Assembly (NCBI RefSeq): GCF_001922345.1
Contig: NZ_CP018812.1
Span: 2,790,001-2,854,000 of the forward strand
Direction of reading: 5' to 3'
From: Paraburkholderia sp. SOS3
Lineage (GTDB): Bacteria; Pseudomonadota; Gammaproteobacteria; Burkholderiales; Burkholderiaceae
Length of the DNA stretch: 64,000 bases
Shown here: positions 51,116-59,452 of the stretch, piece after piece
Numbering within the stretch: position 1 is the first letter of the stretch
How the letters are laid out: every line of letters starts with the position of its first letter
Notes under the pieces: generated by a model
The model's database searches: none
Told to the model about the DNA's origin: nothing
Seen by the model: the letters and a program-made list of their open reading frames with translations, nothing else
Translations under genes and position numbers: made by a program

Positions 51116-51499
51116 ATGGATCTTCCCTTCAACGAGCGCGGTGTCTCGGTCACGCGCAACGCCCTGTCCGCCGCCGGCCAGGTCTTCCCACTGCGGGACA
51201 TCGGCGGCGTGCGCGTCGTCACCGTGCCGCGCAACCGGTTGCTGCCGATCGTCATCTCGGTGGCGGGTGCGGCCGGCGCGGTGGTCGGCGGCGCGTTCCG
51301 GTCGCCGGCCGGAATCGTGTGCGGCGCGATGCTCGTCGTGGTCGGCTGGCTCACGTGGATCAGCCAGGATGTCACGCACCGGCTCATCGTGCAGTCCAGC
51401 GAAGGCGAACGCGAGGCGCTGTCGAGCCTCGATCTCGACTTCGTCGAGCGCGTCGCGCAAACGGTTCGAGACGCGCTGGCGGCCACGCCGGTAAGCTGA
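51116..51499 (+). CDS. DUF6232-like small membrane protein
   Basis: The 127-residue protein has a short N-terminal beta segment (FNERGVSVTRNALSAAGQVFPLRDIGGVRV), then two hydrophobic helices (about 43-62 and 67-84) and a polar C-terminal tail (VERVAQTVRDAL). The pattern is that of DUF6232 proteins, whose function is unknown. It is a single gene after the lactonase. A 9-bp inverted repeat follows at 51543-51565. Confidence 0.6.
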   Translation: MDLPFNERGVSVTRNALSAAGQVFPLRDIGGVRVVTVPRNRLLPIVISVAGAAGAVVGGAFRSPAGIVCGAMLVVVGWLTWISQDVTHRLIVQSSEGEREALSSLDLDFVERVAQTVRDALAATPVS

Positions 51500-51542
51500 A
51501 GGAAGCTGATGGAAGCCGGGCGAACAAGTCCGCAATAGCCAA

Positions 51543-51565
51543 TGCGTTAATAAAAAATTAACGCA
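51543..51565. terminator. Inverted repeat after the DUF6232-like gene
   Basis: TGCGTTAAT and ATTAACGCA pair perfectly over 9 bp around five As. The stem is AT-rich and no T-run follows, so it may be an operator for the next gene instead of a terminator. Confidence 0.35.
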
Positions 51566-51661
51566 CCTTCGGCGCGCTTTTGCACTCGTTTAAGGCGTGC
51601 GAGGTTACAGTGAACAGGTCATAACAGCCGTGCCGTCCCCGCTCGCGTCGGCACTTCGAAG

Positions 51662-51994
51662 ATGCACGAACCTTCAACCGCCCGCGAACGTCCCGCGCCG
51701 CGCGCGTTTCGCGCGGCAGCCGCCCCTCAGTTGTCTTCCTCGTTTGTCACCATCGACATCACGGTGCCCGGCACTTCGTCTTCGGTCGGCCGGCGTGCGC
51801 TGCATACCGCCCTCGGCACCGATCTGCGGCTCTACGTGATGACCATCGACAAACGTCATGAGCGCATCACGTTCCGCGTCGAAGTGATGTCGCGCAGCGT
51901 CGACGAAGTGATCGCCGCACTGACCGGCGGCCTCGAGCGAGCCACGGTCGGCCGCGTCAGGGCAACGGCGATCAAACGTCTTCAGGACGTCTAG
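51662..51994 (+). CDS. Conserved-looking small protein, function unknown
   Basis: A 110-residue reading frame with a disordered N-terminus (MHEPSTARERPAPRA) and a folded-looking part from residue 25 (SFVTIDITVPGTSSSVGRRALH, LRLYVMTIDKRHERITFRVEVM). The end, DEVIAALTGGLERATVGRVRATAIKRL, looks like an alpha/beta unit similar to ACT-type domains. I do not recognise the family. The start has only a poor ribosome site, so a shorter form is possible. Confidence 0.45.
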   Translation: MHEPSTARERPAPRAFRAAAAPQLSSSFVTIDITVPGTSSSVGRRALHTALGTDLRLYVMTIDKRHERITFRVEVMSRSVDEVIAALTGGLERATVGRVRATAIKRLQDV

Positions 51995-52147
51995 CTTTCA
52001 CAGATTTTTGCAGAGTCGCCACCGCGCGCGCGTAGAGTTTGCGGTTTTTGTCACCCGCGTTCCCGGCTGCGGCCACTCCATCTCTGCCGCGTGCATTCGC
52101 GGGATGGGGGTCGTCATTGGGACACGCGCAACCGCAAGGTGTGTCTT

Positions 52148-53218
52148 ATGACGCTCTTCTCTTTGACGCGCCGCGCCGTGTCGCGCACCGGCGCATGCGT
52201 CGCCGTCCTGGTTTCGGCGCTATGGGTTGCCGGCTGCGGCACGTCGATCACGGCGCCGACACCGCCCGCTTCCACCGCGGGTCTCATCAACGAGGGCCGC
52301 GACGGCCTGCTGGTTCCGCTGCATGTGGAACGCAGCGACCTCGGCCACGCCCGGCTTGGCCTGCCCACGGTGATCGACGGCAAACCGGTCTACCTGATGT
52401 TCGATACGGGCACGCGTGGCGTGCGAGTGCTCTCTTCGGCGCTGCCGCGCACGAGCTACGCCGCCGCCGGCATGCGAACGACGCTGACGTTTCCGACCGG
52501 CGCGCAAGCCTCCGGACCCGTGGTGGACGTGCCGTTCAGCATGGCGGGTACGAAGCCTGTCGAGATCGCGGCGCAATCGGTCGACGATGTGCGCTGTATG
52601 CCCGGCGTAAAACGCTGCGTCGCGATGGACGGCTACACGGGCGAATTCGGCTGGGCGTTTTCAGGCATTCTCGGCGCCGCGGCCGATGCGCCGAACGACA
52701 CGTGCTGCGCACAGCCATTACGTTCACTGCCCGCGCGAATCGGCGAGCGGTACCTCGTGCATGCCGATCTTGCACGGCCGTTTCTGGTATTGAGTCCGTC
52801 GAATGCGGTTGCGAACGGCTTTACGCTGCTGCCGCTGCATGCGGCACCGGACGGCGCGCTGCAATGGCCGGCCGGATGCGTGCAGGTCGCCGACAAGATG
52901 CGCTTTTGCGCGCCCGTCGTGTTCGCGACGGGCGGCAGCGGCATGATCCGTATCGAAACCGACAAGGCACCCGCGTGGGTCGGCGACGGCGATGAAAATA
53001 CCGTGCTCAAGCAGGGCAACTATGACGTCGCGCTCGGCGTCGGGCCTTGGGCACATCGCTTCGAAGGCGCACAGGTCGCCATCGCGAAGACGCAGGCCGG
53101 CGCGAACCGGATCGTGATCGGGTTGATGGCGTTGCAGAACATCGATCTGCTGTTCGACTTCAGAAACGGACAGCTTGGCGTGCGCGCGGCGCGCGACGCC
53201 GAGACGATCGACGGCTAA
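52148..53218 (+). CDS. Lipoprotein with retropepsin-like motif (DUF3443-like)
   Basis: A 356-residue secreted protein. The lipobox is LWVAGC (Cys near residue 30). The motif MFDTGTRGVRVLS near 98-110 matches the aspartic-protease D-T-G loop. A second related position reads VFATGGSGMIRI, with Ala where a second catalytic Asp would stand. Many cysteines (DVRCMPGVKRC, NDTCCAQ) suggest disulfides. Burkholderiaceae have a family of such lipoproteins (DUF3443) of unknown role; this one appears distantly related. The ATG at 52148 places the signal peptide correctly. Confidence 0.6.
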   Translation: MTLFSLTRRAVSRTGACVAVLVSALWVAGCGTSITAPTPPASTAGLINEGRDGLLVPLHVERSDLGHARLGLPTVIDGKPVYLMFDTGTRGVRVLSSALPRTSYAAAGMRTTLTFPTGAQASGPVVDVPFSMAGTKPVEIAAQSVDDVRCMPGVKRCVAMDGYTGEFGWAFSGILGAAADAPNDTCCAQPLRSLPARIGERYLVHADLARPFLVLSPSNAVANGFTLLPLHAAPDGALQWPAGCVQVADKMRFCAPVVFATGGSGMIRIETDKAPAWVGDGDENTVLKQGNYDVALGVGPWAHRFEGAQVAIAKTQAGANRIVIGLMALQNIDLLFDFRNGQLGVRAARDAETIDG

Positions 53219-53225
53219 GCGCGAC

Positions 53226-53253
53226 TGCGGGCTGCGCCACACCGCAGCCCGCA
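53226..53253. terminator. Bidirectional hairpin between convergent genes
   Basis: TGCGGGCTGCG and CGCAGCCCGCA form an 11-bp perfect stem with a 6-nt loop, exactly between the lipoprotein gene (ends 53218) and glgP (ends 53262). No T-run is present. Confidence 0.5.
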
Positions 53254-53261
53254 CGCTCGAC

Positions 53262-55715
53262 TCACTCCATGTCGAGCGGTTTCACCTGCCAGATATCGCG
53301 CGCGTATTCGGCAATCGTGCGATCCGACGAAAACTGCCCCATGCCGGCCACGTTTTCGATCGCACTCGCGGCCCAGCCGCGTGTATCGACGAAGCGCCGG
53401 TCGACTTCATCCTGCGCTTTCGCAAACGCCGCGAAATCGGCGAGCACCATATAGTGGTCGCCCCAGTCGACCAGCGTGTGGAAGATGTCCGAAAACCGCA
53501 GCGGGTCGTCGGGCGAGAAAAACCCGGTGCGGATCTGGTCGAGCGCCATGCGCAGTTCGGGGTCGTCTTCGTACAACTGACGCGGCCTGTAACCGGTCGC
53601 GCGCAGGTTGTCCACTTCGTCGGCCGTGTGGCCGAAAATAAAAATGTTCTCGCGTCCCACCGCGTCGCAGATTTCGATGTTCGCGCCATCGAGCGTGCCG
53701 ATCGTCAGCGCGCCGTTCAACGCGAGCTTCATGTTGCCGGTGCCCGACGCCTCGGTGCCCGCCATCGAAATCTGCTCGGACAGGTCGGCGGCCGGAATGA
53801 TCAGCTCGGCGACGCTCACGCCGTAGTTCGGCACGAACACCACCTTCAGACGGTCGCCGACGACCGGATCGTTGTTCACCTTCGCGCCGACGTCGCCGAT
53901 CAGCTTGATGATGGTCTTCGCCATGCGGTACGCGGATGCGGCTTTGCCCGCGAACATCACGACGCGCGGCACCCAATCGCGCTGCGGCTCCGCGAGAATC
54001 CGGTTGTAACGCACGATCACATGCAGCACGTTCAGCAACTGCCGCTTGTATTCGTGAATGCGCTTGACCTGCAGATCGAATAGCGCGTCCGGATCGAAGC
54101 CGATCTTCGTATGTTCGGACAGGCGCTGCACGAGACGCTGCTTGTTCTGCCGCTTTGCTTCGCGGAACGCATCGACGAACGCAGGGTCGTTTTTCAGCTC
54201 GCGCAGCTTCGACAGCTCGAACAGATCGCGGCGCCAGTGCGCGCCGATCTGCTGGTCGATCAGCGACGACATCGACGGGCTCGCCTGCGCAAGCCAACGC
54301 CGCGGCGTCACGCCGTTCGTCACGTTCGTAAATCGCTCGGGGAACATGCGCGCGAAGTCGGCGAAGATATCGCGCGTCATCAGTTGCGAGTGCAGCTTCG
54401 ATACGCCATTCACCTTCTGGCTCGCGACGATCGCCAGATGCGCCATCCGCACGCGCCGCTGCCCATATTCGTCGACGAGCGAAATGCGGCGGATCATATC
54501 GACGTCATGGCCCGAATGCTCGCTGACACGCTTCAGAAACTCCGCATTGATCTCGAAGATGATTTCGAGGTGACGCGGCAACAGACGCGCGAGCGTTTCG
54601 ACGTCCCAGGTTTCGAGCGCTTCGGGCATCAGCGTGTGATTCGTGTACGAAAACACCTGTTGCACGTCTTTCCACGCCTTGTCCCAAGGCACGCGATGCA
54701 CGTCGACCAGCAGCCGCATCAATTCCGGAATCGCAAGCACCGGATGCGTATCGTTCAGATGCACCGCGACCTTCTCCGCGAAGCGGCCGAACGTGCTGTG
54801 CGTGCGCAGATAGCGGCGAATCAGATCCTGCATCGTCGCCGAGACGAAGAAGTACTCCTGCCTGAGCCGCAGCTCGCGTCCGGCTGAAGTCGAATCGTCC
54901 GGATACAGCAGACGCGATACGTTCTCCGACATATTTTTCGCGTCGACCGCGCGGCGGTAGTCGCCCTGGTTGAACGCGGACAGATCGAGTTCTTCGGTCG
55001 CGCGCGCGGACCACAGGCGCAGCGTGTTCGTTGCGCTCGTCGCAAAACCGGGAATGACCGTGTCGTATGCCATCGCGTTGACGTGCTGGGTTTCGATCCA
55101 TTCGATATGGTCGTTACGCTGCACGGTGCGGCCGCCGAAATGCACGATGTACTGCACCTCCGGTCGCGGAAATTCCCACGGATTGCCGGCGCGCAGCCAG
55201 TAGTCCGGTGTTTCGACCTGCTCGCCATCCACGATCTGCTGGCGGAACATCCCGTACTCGTAGCGGATGCCGTAGCCGAAGCCCGGAATGCCGAGCGTGG
55301 CCATCGAATCGAGAAAGCACGCGGCGAGTCGGCCAAGGCCGCCGTTGCCGAGCGCCGCGTCGGGCTCGAGATCGGTCAGCGTTTCCATATCGACGCCGAG
55401 GCTCGCCAGCGCCTCCTTCATCTGGTCGTAGATGCCGAGCGCGAGCAGCGCGTTCGTAAACGTGCGGCCGATCAGAAATTCCATCGACAGGTAATAGACG
55501 CGCTTGACGTCCTGCTCGTATTGCTCGCGCGTCGTTTTCATCCAGCGCGCGACGAGCCGGTCGCGCACGGTAAGCGCGGCAGCGTGCAGCCAGTCTTGCG
55601 GGCGGGCGGTGACGGCATCCTTGCCGACGCCGTACATCATGCGATTCGAAATCGAGCGCCGCAGCGCATCGACGGTGCTGTTGAGCTGGTCGAATTCCAG
55701 ATCCACCGCTGTCAT
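53262..55715 (-). CDS. glgP: Glycogen/maltodextrin phosphorylase
   Basis: An 817-residue GT35 phosphorylase. It has ALGNGGLGRLAACFLDSMATL near 122-142 and the pyridoxal-phosphate lysine in EASGTGNMKLALNGALTIGT near 655-675. It phosphorolyses alpha-1,4-glucan ends to glucose 1-phosphate in the cytoplasm. Length matches E. coli GlgP (815). It stands alone: no glgA, glgB, glgC, glgX or pgm is within the window. Start ATG at 55715. Confidence 0.95.
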   Translation of the reverse strand: MTAVDLEFDQLNSTVDALRRSISNRMMYGVGKDAVTARPQDWLHAAALTVRDRLVARWMKTTREQYEQDVKRVYYLSMEFLIGRTFTNALLALGIYDQMKEALASLGVDMETLTDLEPDAALGNGGLGRLAACFLDSMATLGIPGFGYGIRYEYGMFRQQIVDGEQVETPDYWLRAGNPWEFPRPEVQYIVHFGGRTVQRNDHIEWIETQHVNAMAYDTVIPGFATSATNTLRLWSARATEELDLSAFNQGDYRRAVDAKNMSENVSRLLYPDDSTSAGRELRLRQEYFFVSATMQDLIRRYLRTHSTFGRFAEKVAVHLNDTHPVLAIPELMRLLVDVHRVPWDKAWKDVQQVFSYTNHTLMPEALETWDVETLARLLPRHLEIIFEINAEFLKRVSEHSGHDVDMIRRISLVDEYGQRRVRMAHLAIVASQKVNGVSKLHSQLMTRDIFADFARMFPERFTNVTNGVTPRRWLAQASPSMSSLIDQQIGAHWRRDLFELSKLRELKNDPAFVDAFREAKRQNKQRLVQRLSEHTKIGFDPDALFDLQVKRIHEYKRQLLNVLHVIVRYNRILAEPQRDWVPRVVMFAGKAASAYRMAKTIIKLIGDVGAKVNNDPVVGDRLKVVFVPNYGVSVAELIIPAADLSEQISMAGTEASGTGNMKLALNGALTIGTLDGANIEICDAVGRENIFIFGHTADEVDNLRATGYRPRQLYEDDPELRMALDQIRTGFFSPDDPLRFSDIFHTLVDWGDHYMVLADFAAFAKAQDEVDRRFVDTRGWAASAIENVAGMGQFSSDRTIAEYARDIWQVKPLDME

Positions 55716-56058
55716 CGAGGCCTCCGGTAAAGCGACGCGGCACGCACCTGAACCGCACGCAAGCGATAAGGCACAGGCGGCGCGAGCCGGTCTGGTGGAT
55801 AAATAAGCAGATTAGGACATTTGTCGTGTCCCGTCATCCGCGACGGCAGTGCCACGCAAGGTACATGCCCCGCCCGCACGAACGTCGAACGCGCCGGCTC
55901 GCGGCTGCCCGCGCCTAACGCGAGGCCCGCATGCCTGTCACCAGGGTTGCAGGCACGGCCACGGCTCCTGCACGGATGCAGTGCGACCTTCGATCCGGCT
56001 TGCACTAGTATGGAATTGAAAGACGACATATCGGCGACAGCGCTGAATGGAGGTCGAC
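55716..56058. other. 343-bp spacer between glgP and the 75-residue gene
   Basis: Divergent spacer. I see no gene, strong palindrome or clear promoter; the ribosome site GGAGG of the small gene is at its right end. Confidence 0.4.
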
Positions 56059-56286
56059 ATGAACGCGCAAGCGATGCTCGGGATCGTTCACGCACAGGAA
56101 CTGCTGCTGGTGTCGCTGATCCGCGCGATGCCGCCCGACGAACGGCGCAGGATCGCCGACGAATTCCAGCAGCAGGTCGAACTTGCCGAAGCACCGCATC
56201 TGAGTTCTGGACATGACCGTGAAATCGACGAAGCGTTCAAGGCTCACATCCGAAAGTTGTCTATTCTGCTTGCCTCACTGAGCTGA
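56059..56286 (+). CDS. Small helical protein, function unknown
   Basis: A 75-residue protein, probably all helical (LGIVHAQELLLVSLIRAMPPDE at the start, EIDEAFKAHIRKLSILLASL at the end). The ATG at 56059 has GGAGG five bases upstream, a strong ribosome site, which supports a real gene. I do not recognise it. It stands between glgP (divergent) and phoX (convergent). Confidence 0.6.
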   Translation: MNAQAMLGIVHAQELLLVSLIRAMPPDERRRIADEFQQQVELAEAPHLSSGHDREIDEAFKAHIRKLSILLASLS

Positions 56287-56443
56287 AAGCCACTGATCGG
56301 CCGCTGGAAGTCAGACCGGCGCAGGGCCGCTCGAATGCTTGCGGGCTGCTTGCGGGTCAGACAGTTAGTTGCATTTTAGACGACAGTACGACACTGTCGA
56401 GGCTGCACTCCAACCACCGGTCTCCCAAAATATGGGGCGCAAC

Positions 56444-56468
56444 GAAAAAAGCCACGCTCGTGCGTGGC
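56444..56468 (-). terminator. Intrinsic terminator of phoX
   Basis: On the minus strand GCCACGC-ACGA-GCGTGGC is followed by TTTTTTCG. It lies 32 bp after the phoX stop. Confidence 0.88.
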
Positions 56469-56499
56469 CGAAAACTTTCTGCTACCCCCTACCGCCTCA

Positions 56500-58473
56500 T
56501 TAAAGCTTCATGGCCGTCGGCTCCGCCGTCAAATAGCCGACTGACGCGCCATATCCGTCCTTGAAGTTCGCACGCACGAGTGGATCGAGCGTCGGCTGCA
56601 CTTTGCTGTGAATACCGCCCCAGTCGCCGGCGTGCTGGAAATTGCTCATGACGTAGGTCCAGCCGTTGATCTCGTCGACCGCATGCAGGCCCGTCGATTC
56701 CGCGCCAGCCGGCGTCGACAGCACGCGCGACAGTGTCTTCGTGTCGACGTTGTACGCCCACAGGAAGTTGTTCACGTGCTGGCTGCTGTCTTCGCCGATG
56801 AACAGCGTGCGCAGCTTCTCCGAAAACTTCAGGTTGTCCGGGCTCGCGATCGCGTCGACGTTCGCCGTGTTGCCGATCGCATCGGGCGTCGCCAGATCCT
56901 CGCCGACCAGTGCCGGCGGCGCGCTCATGTCGACCGGTACCCATTCGCTGTCGATCGCCGAACCGTCGGTCGCACGCTGAGCGCCGCGCAGGTTCAGCGC
57001 GTAGACCGCGCCTGCGCTAATCGCCTTGTCGAGCGCGATGTCGGTGGAATGGACATTGCCGCGCACCATCGACGTCACGATTTGCGACATCGCCGAGTAC
57101 AACACCTTGTCCTTCGCATTGACGGTCGTTCCTTCGAGCTTCGTGAAGCACATGCTCGCGCCGGCAAGCGCCGCATAGCGGTGCGTCTCGAGGAAGGTGG
57201 CGGCCTTTTCCATACCCGGCTTGATTTGCACCCAGTTGAAAGCGTTATTGAAGTGGATCTTCTGGTAGCCGGGGTACTGCGTCGTATCGGTGTTGCTGAC
57301 CGGAATGACGTCCATGATGTCCGCCGCCTTCAGCTGATCCGCGAGCGCTTCGATCTCGGCGCTCGTCGCGTGGCCGAGTTTGATCCACGACAGGGTGGCC
57401 GAGCCTGCGCCCGCCGACGACGTCTGATTCCACTTCGCGACGTATAGCGTGCCTGCCGACAGGTCCTTGGCAGCGTCCGCGATGAACATGAACAGACCGC
57501 CGTTGGTTGCGTCGTCTCCCATCAGCACGGTGCGCTGGTCCGGCATCACCTGGATCAGCTCGTGCGAGATGCGGCCGAGGCAATAGTGCTTCCTGACGCT
57601 GCCCGTGCCGTCCGGATGCACGGTTATCTCCGGCAAATGGCCGTAGTGATACGGGTTTGCCTTCGCCGGATCGCCGAAAAGGTTCTGGCTGTATGCGCGC
57701 AACTGCGCGTCGGTGGCCGCTTTGGTCGCGTCCGGCTCGTATTCTTCGCTGGACAGATGCGTGTTCCACGGAGAGAGGCTCGCGCCGCAGGTGATCCAGA
57801 GCCCGTGCGCCGGCGAGGTGTCGACGTTGGCGTAGCTGACGAGCGACAGCTTGCCGGTGGCCGGATCCTGATCGAGCGTGAGCACTGCGATCGGCGACGG
57901 CAGTTGGCCGTACATGTCCGCGCCGCTCAGATCGATATCCGTGTATTCGAACTGGACGACCGCGAACACCGCATTGCCCTTTACGCCGCGTACGGTCGGA
58001 TTGTCGAGCTTGAGCAGCGACGTGCCATCGGGACAATTCGAGAAGAACTGACGCTCGCTGCCGGGCTTCGAGCGGTCGATAATCGGCTGGTTGTTGATGT
58101 CGTAATAGCCGCCGGCGATGATCGTGCCGCCCAGCGTATTCGCAACTGCGTCGCCAGTCGTGAAAAACGATTGATAGGCGAGCTTGTAATCGATGCTGCT
58201 GCCGTCGGCAAACCGCGCGGTCAGCGTCGAGCCGACGGTCGTCTGCGCCATTGCGGCAGGATTGTCCAGCGTCGGCGCCGGCATGCTATTGAACGAGGCC
58301 GACGTGAATGCGGCGCGAGTGACGGGTGCCGCCTCGTTTGCTGTCGGCGTATCGTCGCCACCGCAGGCGGCAAGTAGCGGCGACGCGGCAAGCGCGCCGC
58401 CGAGCGGCAATATCGGGGCGCCGGCGATCAGTTTGAGTGCCTTTCGGCGCGACGAATCGAAGTGCTGGTCCAT
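56500..58473 (-). CDS. phoX: PhoX-family alkaline phosphatase (DUF839), Tat-exported
   Basis: A 657-residue protein. The N-terminus has a twin-arginine signal (SSRRKALKLIAGAP) followed by a hydrophobic stretch and AACGGDD, so it may be a lipoprotein or cleaved near residue 40. The PhoX landmarks are SYANVDTSPAHGLWITCGASLSPWNTHLSSEEYEP (spread over about 215-250), GRISHELIQVMPDQRTVLMGDDATNGGLFMF (about 305-335) and SPDNLKFSEKL. PhoX is a calcium/iron phosphomonoesterase in the periplasm that frees phosphate from organic esters. A Pho box lies upstream (58564-58592). The frame is open to 58560, but the ATG at 58473 gives a standard Tat signal. Confidence 0.88.
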   Translation of the reverse strand: MDQHFDSSRRKALKLIAGAPILPLGGALAASPLLAACGGDDTPTANEAAPVTRAAFTSASFNSMPAPTLDNPAAMAQTTVGSTLTARFADGSSIDYKLAYQSFFTTGDAVANTLGGTIIAGGYYDINNQPIIDRSKPGSERQFFSNCPDGTSLLKLDNPTVRGVKGNAVFAVVQFEYTDIDLSGADMYGQLPSPIAVLTLDQDPATGKLSLVSYANVDTSPAHGLWITCGASLSPWNTHLSSEEYEPDATKAATDAQLRAYSQNLFGDPAKANPYHYGHLPEITVHPDGTGSVRKHYCLGRISHELIQVMPDQRTVLMGDDATNGGLFMFIADAAKDLSAGTLYVAKWNQTSSAGAGSATLSWIKLGHATSAEIEALADQLKAADIMDVIPVSNTDTTQYPGYQKIHFNNAFNWVQIKPGMEKAATFLETHRYAALAGASMCFTKLEGTTVNAKDKVLYSAMSQIVTSMVRGNVHSTDIALDKAISAGAVYALNLRGAQRATDGSAIDSEWVPVDMSAPPALVGEDLATPDAIGNTANVDAIASPDNLKFSEKLRTLFIGEDSSQHVNNFLWAYNVDTKTLSRVLSTPAGAESTGLHAVDEINGWTYVMSNFQHAGDWGGIHSKVQPTLDPLVRANFKDGYGASVGYLTAEPTAMKL

Positions 58474-58563
58474 ATTCTCTTGGGGGTCCGGGTTGAAGTA
58501 GTAGCGGGTACGCCGACAGGACCGAACAAGTCCATAGCCGCCTCGGGGAAACACGAGCATGCT

Positions 58564-58592
58564 ATGAAATGAATATGAAACTATATTGACAG
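58564..58592 (-). promoter_or_regulatory. Pho box upstream of phoX
   Basis: On the minus strand three 7-bp repeats follow each other at exactly 11-bp steps: CTGTCAA (58592-58586), GTTTCAT (58581-58575) and ATTTCAT (58570-58564), with AT-rich 4-bp spacers. This is the PhoB-binding layout. It lies 90-120 bp before the phoX start. Confidence 0.7.
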
Positions 58593-59168
58593 CTATGAGT
58601 AAGACTTTCGTCGCATCTCGCTAACGGTCAGCCAAACCGCGGAGATCAGGAAGTAAATGGCGCCCACCGCCGCGTAACCGGCTATCTTGATGATGGCTTC
58701 CGGCACTTGCGCTCGAGCCTGCGCGATAAAGAAGCCGCCCGCCAATGCCGATTGCGCGCCGCTCAGAATCATCGCCCACTGCGCCCCGAACTCCTTCCAG
58801 CGGCGCACCGCCGTGCCGAGCTGCAGCAGCCCGGAGAGAATCGCCCAAACGCCAAAGATCTCGAGCACATCGACCATACTCCCGCGCAGAGCCACAATCA
58901 CCGCCACCGTTACCGCGAGATTCACGACGACGTTGATTGCTTGCACGCGGTTTTGGACTGCTCCGCCGCTACGCGACATGTCCAGGTAGTTGGAAAGCGC
59001 ATCCCATGCAGGATAGACAACGAGCAAAGCGGCCGCGATGCCGGGCGCATGCTGACCGGCAACAAAGGCGAGCGCCACCCAGACGATGGAAAACGCTGCC
59101 CTTAAAAAATAATAATGCTTTAACCAGCGCTGCCCGGCGGCGTGCGAAACATCAACGTTACGATCCAT
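58593..59168 (-). CDS. DUF308/HdeD-like membrane protein
   Basis: A 191-residue protein with six hydrophobic helices in pairs (YYFLRAAFSIVWVALAFVAG, IAAALLVVYPAWDAL, VVVNLAVTVAVIVAL, VWAILSGLLQLGTAV, then two more). The repeated helix-pair layout and the ILSGLLQLGTAVRRWKE segment are like DUF308 proteins of the HdeD type; function unknown. Its stop codon touches the phoX Pho box, so phoX has its own promoter. A 284-bp gene-free spacer lies before it on the other side. Confidence 0.6.
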   Translation of the reverse strand: MDRNVDVSHAAGQRWLKHYYFLRAAFSIVWVALAFVAGQHAPGIAAALLVVYPAWDALSNYLDMSRSGGAVQNRVQAINVVVNLAVTVAVIVALRGSMVDVLEIFGVWAILSGLLQLGTAVRRWKEFGAQWAMILSGAQSALAGGFFIAQARAQVPEAIIKIAGYAAVGAIYFLISAVWLTVSEMRRKSYS

Positions 59169-59452
59169 GATCCAGATTCCTGTTTAAAGATGATGCGGAC
59201 GGCACCATCGCTCGTACAACTCCGGCCTGAAGCCGTAAGCGTCCGGGTTTGCACCGAACATCGCCTCGCATTCGGCCTTCTGCGCGACTCATTTCGCGTT
59301 CCTGAACAGCCGGCAATTGCCGACGTGACCGAACGCTCAAGGCTTGCAATTGCGACGCTTCAGGTGCCGTTCGACTGAGGACAAGTTTCGCAGGCGAATC
59401 TTTTTTGCGGTATCGGTCGTTTGACCGATACGGGGGCACGTGGTCCCTACTG

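Noticed and set aside
59142..59378. 78-codon plus-strand frame in the spacer next to the DUF308-like gene
   Set aside because: It overlaps that gene's start, has no ribosome site and no protein character.
59410..59431. Hairpin GTATCGGTC/GACCGATAC after metG as its terminator
   Set aside because: The 9-bp stem is perfect, but on the metG strand it is followed by an A-run and on the other strand by G; it may be an operator or processing site instead.
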